Below are positions 1-8,211 of a stretch of DNA of 20,203 nucleotides, piece after piece. Position numbers and translations under genes: made by a program. The notes under the pieces were generated by a model. That model made no database searches and was not told where the DNA came from. It was given only the letters and a program-made list of their open reading frames with translations. This stretch comes from a virus, in IMG/VR virus record IMGVR_UViG_3300025141_001013, positions 1 to 20,203 of that record; one strand, written 5' to 3'. Every line of letters starts with the position of its first letter. Positions within the stretch are counted from its first letter, which is position 1.

Positions 1-316
1 GCACAAAGAGACTCTTCGCGAGCTTCTTGCTCTCCTCATCGTTGTTGTCAACTCCCTCGCGCCAAAGCGAAGAAGCAAATTCACACACGGGGCAGTGCTC
101 GCCAAAGTTGCGCTTTGGACAGAGGATTCCCCCGCGATGCTCACCCACATTATAGTGGAAGAACATTTCCTTTAGTGGATCGCCATCATTTGTCGGCACG
201 ATCCGAATAACTGTATCTCCCTCATCTGGCTTGAACCAGGGTGAGTTTGCGTCCTTGTTTCCTTCGCCGCGAAGGGATGCGAGCTTCTGTCGCATCAGTT
301 CCATATCAATTCCCAT
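1..316 (-). CDS. 32: Single-stranded-DNA-binding protein, T4 gp32-like (partial, N-terminal part)
   Basis: Frame read by hand from the sequence; it runs off the left edge after about 105 codons. It begins MGIDMELMRQKLASLRGE, the basic N-terminal pattern of gp32 proteins used for cooperative binding. It then has WFKPDEGD (27-34), IRIVP (37-41), FFHYNVG (52-58) and a zinc-site pattern: C66, C75 and C78 with H54 or H60 as the fourth ligand. T4 gp32 uses one His and three Cys in the same order. The product should coat single-stranded DNA during replication, recombination and repair. The start at 316 follows AGGAG (329-325) with 8 bases between. A second Met at codon 5 is possible. The gene has its own strong promoter just upstream. 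Family assignment is from pattern recall, not a search; the zinc spacing and flanking motifs make it fairly secure. Confidence 0.85.
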   Translation of the reverse strand, partial: MGIDMELMRQKLASLRGEGNKDANSPWFKPDEGDTVIRIVPTNDGDPLKEMFFHYNVGEHRGGILCPKRNFGEHCPVCEFASSLWREGVDNNDEESKKLAKSLFV

Positions 317-345
317 TTTATTTTCTCCTATTTGTTGGGTAAAGC

Positions 346-366
346 AAATCAAGCTTTCCTTGATTT
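346..366 (-). promoter_or_regulatory. Inverted repeat at the gp32 transcription start (operator or leader hairpin)
   Basis: Minus strand carries AAATCAAG (366-359), a 5-base loop GAAAG, and CTTGATTT (353-346): two perfect 8-base arms. It begins 3 bases after the -10 box and covers the expected start site. As DNA it is placed like a repressor operator. As RNA only the inner part (about CAAG/CTTG) would be in the transcript. T4 gene 32 is autoregulated through its leader, so some leader or operator control is plausible, but the mechanism here is inferred. Confidence 0.5.
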
Positions 367-368
367 CT

Positions 369-397
369 ATTGTATAACACTCAACGTAGCTTGTCAA
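369..397 (-). promoter_or_regulatory. Near-consensus sigma70-type promoter for gp32
   Basis: On the minus strand TTGACA (397-392) and TACAAT (374-369) are separated by exactly 17 bases. This is a perfect -35 and a one-mismatch -10 for the host housekeeping sigma factor. The -35 box overlaps the stop codon of the upstream tubulin-like gene (396-394), so the promoter is squeezed into the only gap available. It points to early or middle expression of gp32 by unmodified host polymerase, unlike the structural genes upstream. Start of transcription is expected near 361-363. Confidence 0.85.
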
Positions 398-1233
398 GTG
401 TATTCTTGTATTGCGTTAGTGTGGGCAACGCAGAGCCCAAAGTCATCGTGTTCTGTTTCATAGATCGCGTAAGAAATACGTCGAAATGCATTATGAGGTT
501 TTTCCTTAAGCATGTCAACAATCTTCTTATGCAATCCTCCTTCATTTTCTAATTTGTCCTTATTGATACATAGATAATAGCACAGGTCTCGCTCCATGTC
601 AAGGTTATAAAGCCATTTTTCTTCAAGATTTTTAGGATCAATAACCCCATATGTTCGAATACGATTAATATCCAGCGGCTTGGAGATCATTCCAATTTCT
701 GGCTCAGCATGTGTAAAATAATTGATGTAATGGACTGTGGAAAATATCGATTCATTGATCTTTTCGTAGTACGACTTGATGGGAATATTTCCAATAGATT
801 TTTCGATCATTGTATTCGACAAAGGAGTAAAAGAGTTCAATAGGCCTGATCTCGCATACTCCTGTAAAATACTAAATACCACCTTATCTAAGACCTTGGG
901 GATCCCCGTCATAAGCTCCGTGTCGGGAGCAATATAAAAAAGGTCTACTTTTTTGTTTTTAAGCTGCTCAAGAACGCCAAGTGAATAGTTGGAGCTGTAC
1001 GAAGAGCCTACCACAAAAAATTGCACATGATCGTCAATCTCTGCAAAAAACTTGGCCACGTTGGGAATATTTTTTTCATACTCTTCGGCATTCTCGTATG
1101 ATTTTAGTTTAAATTTATACTTTGAGTTTCGCTGAACTTTGTCGTTCATCGTGTATACATTATAGTTTTTAGTTTTCTTGAACTTTTCGGCAACTCTAGA
1201 GGCCGCATTGCCTAGCCCCACAATCGAAATCAT
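394..1233 (-). CDS. Putative FtsZ/tubulin-like protein with degenerate GTPase motifs
   Basis: 279 residues. Several stretches fit the FtsZ/tubulin fold in order. An N-terminal strand and glycine turn, IVGLGNAASRVAEKF (4-18), resembles the FtsZ VGVGGGGGNAVNRM segment. After hydrophobic strand QFFVV (71-75), GSSYSSN (76-82) sits where FtsZ has its GTP signature GGGTGTG. Next come strand VDLFYIAPD (96-104), a helix (112-128), TPLSN (136-140, compare IPND) and a long helix (153-172). IGMISKPLDINRIRT (180-194) lines up with the T7 loop of FtsZ; one aspartate (D188) is kept, but the other two acidic/amide positions appear to be P and R. The start ATG overlaps the polymerase stop as ATGA, so it is translationally coupled, with no clear ribosome site. 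Known phage tubulins (PhuZ) position DNA or the phage nucleus. Alternative: a Rossmann-type NAD-binding protein. Fold by eye only; nucleotide hydrolysis is doubtful. Confidence 0.55.
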   Translation of the reverse strand: MISIVGLGNAASRVAEKFKKTKNYNVYTMNDKVQRNSKYKFKLKSYENAEEYEKNIPNVAKFFAEIDDHVQFFVVGSSYSSNYSLGVLEQLKNKKVDLFYIAPDTELMTGIPKVLDKVVFSILQEYARSGLLNSFTPLSNTMIEKSIGNIPIKSYYEKINESIFSTVHYINYFTHAEPEIGMISKPLDINRIRTYGVIDPKNLEEKWLYNLDMERDLCYYLCINKDKLENEGGLHKKIVDMLKEKPHNAFRRISYAIYETEHDDFGLCVAHTNAIQEYT

Positions 1234-2405
1234 AACTTTAGCTCGTTTAGGTTATAATAATCTTTTCCCGCACGAATGTTGGCCAGATATCCATCTTCAA
1301 AAACATCACGAATCCCGATTACAATATCGCGATCCTCGTCCGAGTAGTCAATCACAATCTCATCATGAACAATATGCGAGATAAACGATTTCTTGCCCTC
1401 TAGCATTTTATCAATCAATACAGCTTTCTCCAGCACGCGATCAGCGGTCGTGCTTTGGATTAAATAATTCAATGCCTTTCTCTGTTCCACTTTAATTTTG
1501 CGCCCGTATGGAGTATGAATATAACCGTCTACGTAATACTTGTCAAGAACTTTTTCGCGATCATAATAATCAGAATCAATATCGTTCGATTCAGGGTTGT
1601 ATAACCATGCAAAGAAATAGAGCTTCGCTTCCTCTCGCGTCATTTCTAAATCATTGATTACATTTTGAATATTCCATTCGTGCACATCATAGGGCGGCTG
1701 TTCTTGGCCGCAGAGATCCAACAGTGTGCGTATCTCTGCCCCATTGTAATCAAGGCTCATCATCAAGTTGTTATGAGGCTTTATTATTCTTCTCAAGTCT
1801 TTCTTGAGCGTTAACATGGGAAATGATTCTGGATGTGTTGTGAGGCGCCCAGTGATAGTTCCGAACATGTTATAATCAATGCGCTTAAAGTTCTTCATAA
1901 GCTCTTGGATCTTCTGGCGATTCATGGAAGAATAAAACAAGTGCTTACAGTCTTCGCTATTAAGGTTAAGCTTCTGATAGCGGATCTTATGGAGCAGTTT
2001 ATATACTGCATCTAAATGCTCATAGTTGTCTGGCTTCTCATATGTTTCAAACACATGTTCAGTAATTTTATTTTTAATCTCGCAAAACCGCACAAGGAAA
2101 TCGTGAGGGATCAAATCAAACACGCAATGATCAGCCATATTAACCTTGGCGATCTTGAAAGACTTTAAATAAGCCTTCATTTTTCTTATCGTGGCCTGAA
2201 GTTCATTACACAATTCTTCTGGGCAGCAATCGGTAATATTGCGCCCTCCAGCGCGTATCCATCCATACTCCACCGATGGGTCAGTAATAGATGCGCTATA
2301 CCGCCATGTCTTTGTTAGGTTTTCTGGAAAATTTTCAAACGACAGTTTGCCGTCTGCGTAAATTCCAATGCATTCTGACTTATCGTCAAGTGCTTGAAAT
2401 ATCAA
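1230..2405 (-). CDS. polA: Family A DNA polymerase, polymerase domain without 3'-5' exonuclease
   Basis: 391 residues. Template-directed DNA synthesis is supported by all core motifs. TGRL is at 185-188. Motif A is SLDYNGAEIR (217-226; D219, E224). DVH (240-242) is followed by motif B, R257-x3-K261-x3-F265-x3-Y269, on the O-helix. TPYGRKI (298-304), Q317 and motif C, VHDE (346-349), follow. About 100 N-terminal residues precede the thumb; I see no DEDD exonuclease motifs there, and the fingers region after motif B is short. It is much smaller than T7 polymerase (about 700) or Pol I (about 930). Proofreading, if any, must come from another protein. The start is TTG at 2405, chosen because GGAGG (2416-2412) lies 6 bases upstream and the next in-frame Met is at residue 76. 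It overlaps the stop of the upstream virion gene by 4 bases (TTGA) and runs into the tubulin-like gene by 4 bases (ATGA). Confidence 0.9.
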   Translation of the reverse strand: MIFQALDDKSECIGIYADGKLSFENFPENLTKTWRYSASITDPSVEYGWIRAGGRNITDCCPEELCNELQATIRKMKAYLKSFKIAKVNMADHCVFDLIPHDFLVRFCEIKNKITEHVFETYEKPDNYEHLDAVYKLLHKIRYQKLNLNSEDCKHLFYSSMNRQKIQELMKNFKRIDYNMFGTITGRLTTHPESFPMLTLKKDLRRIIKPHNNLMMSLDYNGAEIRTLLDLCGQEQPPYDVHEWNIQNVINDLEMTREEAKLYFFAWLYNPESNDIDSDYYDREKVLDKYYVDGYIHTPYGRKIKVEQRKALNYLIQSTTADRVLEKAVLIDKMLEGKKSFISHIVHDEIVIDYSDEDRDIVIGIRDVFEDGYLANIRAGKDYYNLNELKL

Positions 2406-3724
2406 TATCCACCTCCGCTGGCGCCCCTTGCAACAGTTGGTCCAATGGGCGCAGTAGTACCAGATTCGCTTTCCGAGTCTTCAATATCATCTCTAAGAGC
2501 CGGAATGTGTTTTGTATTATTATAATTCAAAGATCCTCGATAGTCAAATGTTTTATTAATAATTGTTTCAAATTTAAGTATAATGCCAGTTGAGTTGCGA
2601 GTGCGGCGCCATTCATCCATACAGTCGGTAACCAACGCTATACGTTGTGCCTCTGAATATATGTTTTCTGATTCCAAAAATCTCATATCAAAATAAAGGC
2701 GTAAAAAATACTCCGGACCAAATTCAACTTTAAAGTCAAAATAAGTATATTGGCGCGCCGTGATATAGTTGGTTATAATATTGCCATGGCATTCTTGAGG
2801 AGTAGCTATAGGAGAGGCCGGCACACACATTGTGTACAATTTAAGCAGATTACGTCGAAACAAGGATTTGTAATAATAATCTGAAGCAAAGATGTAGTTC
2901 TGCATAAATACTGTGTCTGTTTGAGTTATGCCGTATTTTGCCGCATATTTAAGCATTTCGGACGATCCTATATCTGCGACTATGCGCCATGGCGCATTTT
3001 GATCCACCATAAATCCATAACTTCTGCATGCATTAAGATAGAACTCCCAATTTTCACTATCGATAAATAATGTTTTTTTATCCAAATCATTAGACGCGTC
3101 CAAATCGGCAATCTCCACAGCAAGGCCCGACACATTGATGGGGCACTGTCGACTTTTTATAAAAGCCGGAAATGTCAGAGGAAGCGTGCCGGCAGTGCGG
3201 ACTAAAAAAGGCACTAGGTGAGACACAAATTCATCAAAATCTGTGGGATGCTGGCCGGTGCGCTTAAAAGCATCGGCTATTCCTGTGAAATACGCTTGTA
3301 TATATTTGTCATACAACACATAAGGGTCTTCATATGCCCTGTAAACAGTCAAATTGCTTAAATAATTATCGTTGGGATTTATCTTGCCGGTCATTGCACA
3401 CTTCTCGAATTGGAGCGAGAGATCTCTAAACGCATCCACTACAAAATTTAAGGCGCGGAGGTTCGTTTTTTTGCCACTAAGTGTAGCTTTGGTAAAAGAT
3501 TTAAGACCCGATATGCTTTCGGCCGTTGACGCATCATGCCTTTGCATCGAAAAAGGAACGTAGTCGCGACTGACGCGACCATATAAAAATTTTTCAGCCT
3601 GATAGAAGTCGGTCAAATTTGTATATGTTGACGCATAATCTCTCATTATTTTTCGATACAGAACTTTTTTAGAAAACATCAAATCAGTTGAGCCAATATT
3701 GCTTTCACTATAATAAGTTGCCAT
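2402..3724 (-). CDS. Probable virion protein of unknown function
   Basis: 440 residues, no catalytic motif, signal peptide or membrane segment seen. The middle contains TFPAFIKSRQCPINVSGLAV and WEFYLNACRSYGFMVDQNAPWR, which resemble a conserved but uncharacterised structural protein of T4-like marine phages as I remember them; this is recall, not a search. The C-terminus is acidic and serine-rich (DDIEDSESESG), then glycine-rich (GASGGGY), as in flexible tails of virion proteins. ATG at 3724 is preceded by GGAGG (3737-3733) with an 8-base spacer. It is the last gene of the structural run and overlaps the polymerase gene by 4 bases. A tail or baseplate accessory role is guessed from position only. 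Confidence 0.6.
   Translation of the reverse strand: MATYYSESNIGSTDLMFSKKVLYRKIMRDYASTYTNLTDFYQAEKFLYGRVSRDYVPFSMQRHDASTAESISGLKSFTKATLSGKKTNLRALNFVVDAFRDLSLQFEKCAMTGKINPNDNYLSNLTVYRAYEDPYVLYDKYIQAYFTGIADAFKRTGQHPTDFDEFVSHLVPFLVRTAGTLPLTFPAFIKSRQCPINVSGLAVEIADLDASNDLDKKTLFIDSENWEFYLNACRSYGFMVDQNAPWRIVADIGSSEMLKYAAKYGITQTDTVFMQNYIFASDYYYKSLFRRNLLKLYTMCVPASPIATPQECHGNIITNYITARQYTYFDFKVEFGPEYFLRLYFDMRFLESENIYSEAQRIALVTDCMDEWRRTRNSTGIILKFETIINKTFDYRGSLNYNNTKHIPALRDDIEDSESESGTTAPIGPTVARGASGGGY
2406..2416 (-). promoter_or_regulatory. Ribosome binding site fixing the TTG start of the polymerase
   Basis: GGAGG at 2416-2412 and a 6-base spacer precede TTG at 2405. The site lies inside the last codons of the 440-residue gene, whose glycine-rich tail provides the GGAGGTGG sequence. 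This supports a TTG start and translational coupling of the polymerase to the virion gene. Confidence 0.75.
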
Positions 3725-3762
3725 TAAAATATCCTCCCTCGGTCCACTAAACCATTAAAATC

Positions 3763-6700
3763 TTAGTACCCTAGGCACCAGTCTATAAAGCCAACTCCAG
3801 TTGGGCCTTCGTTGTCGGCGCGGGCTTTAGCTTCTGCTGCTCTGGCTTCAGCTTTCTGTTTTTTCTTGGCTGCATTTTCTCGCTGAGCGGCGCGATCGGA
3901 AGCCTCAAAACAAAATTTATCGTCCCCAGGAGAAGAAGCCGGCTTAATTCCATTGGGGCCCGTAGTAACAGATTTAGCGTGGATGCTGGCCACCCATTTA
4001 GCTTGTATTTTAGAATTAGCATATCCGGGGCCGAACGAGTGCTCAGAGCGAATGATCATATGATAACCGCCAATACCAATTTGTGTAAGATCGAATATGT
4101 CACTTCCGACTTTAGAATTAGGAGAAAACCCTTTCGGATCGATGAAAATATAGCTCCCGGGATATGCGTGCACGTTGGCATAGCTAGCTATATCCACGTC
4201 AAAAACTTCGCGTAGCTGTTTTAAACCATCATAGCCTTCTTGCTCAAATCGCAATTCTTTAAGTCCAGTAGTATCCGTCTTGGTGAGCTTTATCGTCTTA
4301 GTAATTCCGCGATCGCGGCCGATTGCATAATGAAAGATCCCGCGTGAAGCATCTTCAGACTCGGATCCGTTCATTTTCTCCACAGGCTGAGAGCGGCCCG
4401 CATAGTATATCATGTAGTTAATCTCATTTTCAATCCCTCCCTCTTGGATGGGGTTGCCGCGGCTCGCAGCAATGTTTAATACCGGTAGCGGATAAGACTT
4501 ACTCCCTTCTTTATATACACTAGTGTTGATTCGACTAGAGGCCGAATAGGTCTTTCTATATTTGATAATATCTCCGGTAATTTCGTCAACTGCAGTTGAT
4601 CCATTAAGAACAGACCTGTTTTTCTCTTTATAGGTGGTGGCGGCCGCTTGGTTAATTCGAGTACGCTGCTTGGCTCCATTGCGAAAACAACGAGAATCAT
4701 TAAGAATATTTCTCAACAAATCATTTAAAAGATCATTTAAGAATTTAGGTAATGAATAATACACCTCATCTCTATCAGACATTTTTTTAGACAGCCATTC
4801 AATAAAATATTTAACAGAAATAGGAACATCTCCCAGCGAAGGAAACATCGAGATATAATTGTTATGATTCACCAGCTCAATCGGCCCAAGTAAAATTCTT
4901 AATTTTTTTAATTGTGTGTCCATCATTTTAAATCTGGTAATTTTTGCTTCAAGAATTTCTTTAGCAAACTTGTGTTGAAAATTAAGATGGGTAGAAAGCG
5001 GTTGATCTTTTAAGGCTTCTATTTTAGAACGGACGCTATTAGGGCTATCTCCATATTTCTCCGAAAGGCCTCCTAATATAACATCAATCAAATCACTCAC
5101 ATAAAAGAAAGCAAGGGGTTGAATCTGAGTATCTGCGCCAGTGGCGGCGAGGGCAGCTAGCTTTCTTTGTTTTACTTTTTCTGTTTTCTTTGCGTCCCCT
5201 TTATCTATTGTCATAATATCGATCTGCTTCTTGATCTCCGAAGACACAATCGCGGTACCGGCACCCACCGTTTGAACACCGCCCTTTGTTCCGGCGATGT
5301 TTTTTCCCTGTAAAACATCTTGAATGCCGGCCCAGCGGGGGCCACGCCGGCGCCACGTATATACATCATCAGGAGTCAGATTTATATACCTCAATTTTTC
5401 TTTTTCTTGCATAAGCCTCATCAAAGCGCGGAAGCTTTCCACTCTATAAACTCCAATATCTTCTGACTGTTCGTCTTGGAGCTGCGACATTTGGTCCGAA
5501 TTACACTTAGCAGCAAATGCTTGTGTTTTAAGATCTCGTAAGGTACGCGCAGTTTCGGTCTCATGCTCTAGACTATGGCGCCCGGCGCGCGTTGGAAGAA
5601 GCGTTTTTTTGACACTGGTGTTGGGGAAAATATTAAAGGCCGGCTGATCGAAAAAATCTTCTACATATGCGAGATAGTTGATAATAAATTTTACTCGACC
5701 CTGCTCATCAATATCAAATTCGTGGACAGTGGGGGTTAAATTTAATGTTATAAACGAATCATATAAAGCGCTTCGCACCCCAGTGCTTAAAGTGTTTAAT
5801 TCATAGGCATCACTCTTATTATCGGCTTTCCATGCATCGCGATAGTTCCAACCTACCACGGCTTTGAGTCTAAATTTAAGTTTATCTAAATTGGCTATCA
5901 CCACATCTGCTTGTTGGGGATTTAGGGAGCCCACGCTAAAACTCTTAGAGACGCCCGTTTTGAGTGCCAAATCCACATATTTAAACTCCTCCAGGCCCGC
6001 GCTAGTGGGGATCCATCGAGCAGCAAGCAATTCAGTAAAATTATTAGCAAAAATTGTTAACTTTGCTTTAATACTTTTCTTGATCGCAAAAGGATTATCC
6101 GCCTCATAAGAAAAAGTAAAATCCTGGATGCCAACACCAGTGCCGCGGCTGTCTTTGTTTCTAAACAACTGCAAGTCATTTTTAGTAAAATAAGACTCAA
6201 ATGGAATTTCCAATTGTCTTTCGGCGCCTTTATCATTAGTTAATATTTTAAACAAGCGTACCAACGGTTGCAAATTAGCAATTTCGCTGGTTTTCATATT
6301 TGCAATCTCGTGATAATTCGGATATTGAGTTAGACGATTCATAAAGCCAAATGGCTCGCCATCCATTTGAAGGCATGCATTTTTGCCATCTGGCTCGGCA
6401 GCAGTCCCGGCGGAATTAACATATGGAAGGCGCTTAAGTTCGGACTTTCCCTCTATTTCGATCACTTTATAGGCACTAAACCACGGCATCTCAGACAAAA
6501 GAAAGCACTGATCTCTAAAAAAGGGCGGTGCATTTTCGGTACCTAATTCCGCAATTGTCATTGCGGCGGCCGCGTCAGCTGCTTCAAGGCCCTTAAGTTC
6601 TAACTCCTCAATACGATCGGCGTCTAAAATATGATATTTTTTGGCGAGTCCCGCATACACGGATTTCTTCTTAGCCAGCTTTTCTTTTAGATTTTGTTCT

Positions 6701-7869
6701 TCGACAAAATAACACTTCACAGTATATGCGTTGCGTGCAAACTTGAGAATAACTTTTTCATATGTCTCAAGCGCTTCTTTGTAAGCTTTCCTTTCTATCG
6801 ACTCGGCATCAGTTCCAGTGGTGCCGACAATGTTGCCGGCACTATCAACGGCACTATCAAGATTATTCTTAGCAGTCTCGATTTTTGTAAGGGTGACCCA
6901 AAGTTTGGTAGTCTGCTTGGTTCGACAAGTGTTATCCTTACATTGAATATACGTATCATACCAATTAGAATCTCCTTTACCGGGATCGAACATCTCGCTT
7001 CCAGAGACCTTTTGAGCGTCGGACAGCGACGTGTACTTATCATTAGCTTCTTTAAGCTGGGTGTTGGCATCCCCAATGGGTTTTTCAACATCGGTTGCAA
7101 GTTGCTGGTTAGCAACGTCTGCTATAGTTTGAGATACCTTGTCAATTGTTTTAAAATCAGATATATTATAAAGCTTATCGGCGTCATCGCCGGCGCCAGT
7201 AGTTGTTCCCTTGCAGGCCGGGTTGGACATGCCATACGTACCGTCAATGCACCTCTCTTTGTCGGCTTCGCTTATCGGGGTCGACGTTCCGGGACTCATG
7301 TGTTTTGCGCAGCCTTCGCCTTTGCCCTCATAGTGCGCCTGCAGCGCTCCTTCCGGATCATTGAACATGCTATTATATACCGCCATTTCTTTTTCATATT
7401 CGCTGATCTGTTCTTGAAGCGCGGTCCAAACTTTGTGGCATTGAGTTTTTCCGGTGGAACCACCGAAGGGAGCCTGGGAACACATGGCAGTGCAGTCGAG
7501 CGGGCCAAACGCTTCGAGGTGGCCACTAGCCGATCTCTTTAAGCACTGTTCAGAAAGCTCAGCTTCAGGGTGCCACTCATACCAAACTGCTGGGTGAGGG
7601 CCCTTTGGGGTGCCTACACATTTGGCGCCATCCTTGCCGCAAACCTGATACTTGCAGCCGGCTTCGGAGAGTTGACCCTTTGCATCTTTACGATGGTGGG
7701 CCACGATGTATACATCCTGGATCGGCTCTTGCGCATAACACTTCTCTGTGCCCACATCGTACATCACAGCGAAGCCGGTACCGGTTTTGCCGGGTCCGGT
7801 GCCGGCGCCTAGCGAAACGGCGCCTGAGCCGCTCTGGAGGTCATAATCTATAGTATTGTGATCGCCCAT
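3763..7869 (-). CDS. Large hub-like virion protein with cysteine-rich N-terminus
   Basis: 1368 residues, the longest gene here. Residues 1-40 are Gly/Thr-rich. Residues 44-219 hold eleven cysteines (44, 72, 77, 84, 109, 126, 130, 144, 187, 207, 219), which is very unusual for a cytoplasmically assembled phage protein and suggests disulfides or metal sites. A helical, Lys/Glu/Ala-rich section follows (about 230-440). The C-terminal part has YPGSYIFIDPKGFSP and LTQIGIGGYHMIIRSEHSF, a pattern I associate with the C-terminal region of baseplate hub proteins. It ends in an Ala/Lys-rich helix and GFIDWCLGY. ATG at 7869 follows AGGAG (7883-7879). It lies directly after the LysM baseplate gene, 4 bases beyond its stop. 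A hub or central baseplate role fits the context; T4 gp27 is only about 390 residues, so this would be a fused or expanded version. I see no lysozyme or peptidase active site. Confidence 0.6.
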   Translation of the reverse strand: MGDHNTIDYDLQSGSGAVSLGAGTGPGKTGTGFAVMYDVGTEKCYAQEPIQDVYIVAHHRKDAKGQLSEAGCKYQVCGKDGAKCVGTPKGPHPAVWYEWHPEAELSEQCLKRSASGHLEAFGPLDCTAMCSQAPFGGSTGKTQCHKVWTALQEQISEYEKEMAVYNSMFNDPEGALQAHYEGKGEGCAKHMSPGTSTPISEADKERCIDGTYGMSNPACKGTTTGAGDDADKLYNISDFKTIDKVSQTIADVANQQLATDVEKPIGDANTQLKEANDKYTSLSDAQKVSGSEMFDPGKGDSNWYDTYIQCKDNTCRTKQTTKLWVTLTKIETAKNNLDSAVDSAGNIVGTTGTDAESIERKAYKEALETYEKVILKFARNAYTVKCYFVEEQNLKEKLAKKKSVYAGLAKKYHILDADRIEELELKGLEAADAAAAMTIAELGTENAPPFFRDQCFLLSEMPWFSAYKVIEIEGKSELKRLPYVNSAGTAAEPDGKNACLQMDGEPFGFMNRLTQYPNYHEIANMKTSEIANLQPLVRLFKILTNDKGAERQLEIPFESYFTKNDLQLFRNKDSRGTGVGIQDFTFSYEADNPFAIKKSIKAKLTIFANNFTELLAARWIPTSAGLEEFKYVDLALKTGVSKSFSVGSLNPQQADVVIANLDKLKFRLKAVVGWNYRDAWKADNKSDAYELNTLSTGVRSALYDSFITLNLTPTVHEFDIDEQGRVKFIINYLAYVEDFFDQPAFNIFPNTSVKKTLLPTRAGRHSLEHETETARTLRDLKTQAFAAKCNSDQMSQLQDEQSEDIGVYRVESFRALMRLMQEKEKLRYINLTPDDVYTWRRRGPRWAGIQDVLQGKNIAGTKGGVQTVGAGTAIVSSEIKKQIDIMTIDKGDAKKTEKVKQRKLAALAATGADTQIQPLAFFYVSDLIDVILGGLSEKYGDSPNSVRSKIEALKDQPLSTHLNFQHKFAKEILEAKITRFKMMDTQLKKLRILLGPIELVNHNNYISMFPSLGDVPISVKYFIEWLSKKMSDRDEVYYSLPKFLNDLLNDLLRNILNDSRCFRNGAKQRTRINQAAATTYKEKNRSVLNGSTAVDEITGDIIKYRKTYSASSRINTSVYKEGSKSYPLPVLNIAASRGNPIQEGGIENEINYMIYYAGRSQPVEKMNGSESEDASRGIFHYAIGRDRGITKTIKLTKTDTTGLKELRFEQEGYDGLKQLREVFDVDIASYANVHAYPGSYIFIDPKGFSPNSKVGSDIFDLTQIGIGGYHMIIRSEHSFGPGYANSKIQAKWVASIHAKSVTTGPNGIKPASSPGDDKFCFEASDRAAQRENAAKKKQKAEARAAEAKARADNEGPTGVGFIDWCLGY

Positions 7870-7873
7870 AAGA

Positions 7874-8209
7874 CTATACTCCTAAAACAGTCAACGCTAT
7901 GGCTATATCCAGGGGAATGCGTAGGACTGCGCCTGTTCTTATGTCTGCTTCGGTGCCGTAGCCATTCCACCATGCGATCACCCACCAAAAAGACGTGTCA
8001 CCATAATAGGTATAAGCTAAATTATACAAGCGGTCTCCGTATTTCCATATATGGTTATCAGTTGGCGTGGCGGCGCGCTGAGGGACTGATGGATTGTTCA
8101 TAATTGGCGTATTATATTGTTCAATTTGTTTGACGTTTCGCTCTTTTCTCAGCGGTTCATAATAGTCGCTATCGTTGATAAATACTCCGGTTTTGTTGTG
8201 TCTAGGCAT
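7874..8209 (-). CDS. LysM-domain baseplate protein, gp53-like
   Basis: 111 residues. A polar N-terminal half leads into a LysM-type module at about 52-98: HIWKYGDRLYNLAYTYYGD, then FWWVIAWWN and VLRIPLD. The aromatic-rich form with WWVIAWWN is typical of tail LysM proteins such as T4 gp53 and phage tail X proteins. These act in wedge or hub assembly, or touch peptidoglycan. The C-terminus is short and hydrophobic (IAIALTVLGV). AGGAG lies about 10 bases upstream of the ATG, inside the end of the preceding gene, whose stop is only 2 bases away. T4 gp53 is longer (about 196 residues), so only the LysM part is shared. Confidence 0.8.
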   Translation of the reverse strand: MPRHNKTGVFINDSDYYEPLRKERNVKQIEQYNTPIMNNPSVPQRAATPTDNHIWKYGDRLYNLAYTYYGDTSFWWVIAWWNGYGTEADIRTGAVLRIPLDIAIALTVLGV

Positions 8210-8211
8210 CT

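Noticed and set aside
341-358. T4-like pseudoknot in the gp32 leader (loop AAAG pairing with CUUU after the stem)
   Set aside because: The connecting loop across an 8-pair stem would be a single base, too short to span it, and the 5' arm probably lies partly upstream of the transcript start.
394-1233. Plain NAD-binding Rossmann protein as the main call
   Set aside because: GLGNAAS near the N-terminus would allow it, but the later segments match FtsZ order better; kept as the alternative, not the lead.
6694-7542. 282-codon open frame on the plus strand
   Set aside because: It lies wholly opposite the large virion gene and its translation shows no coherent family pattern; the minus-strand gene is in line with its neighbours in spacing and ribosome sites.
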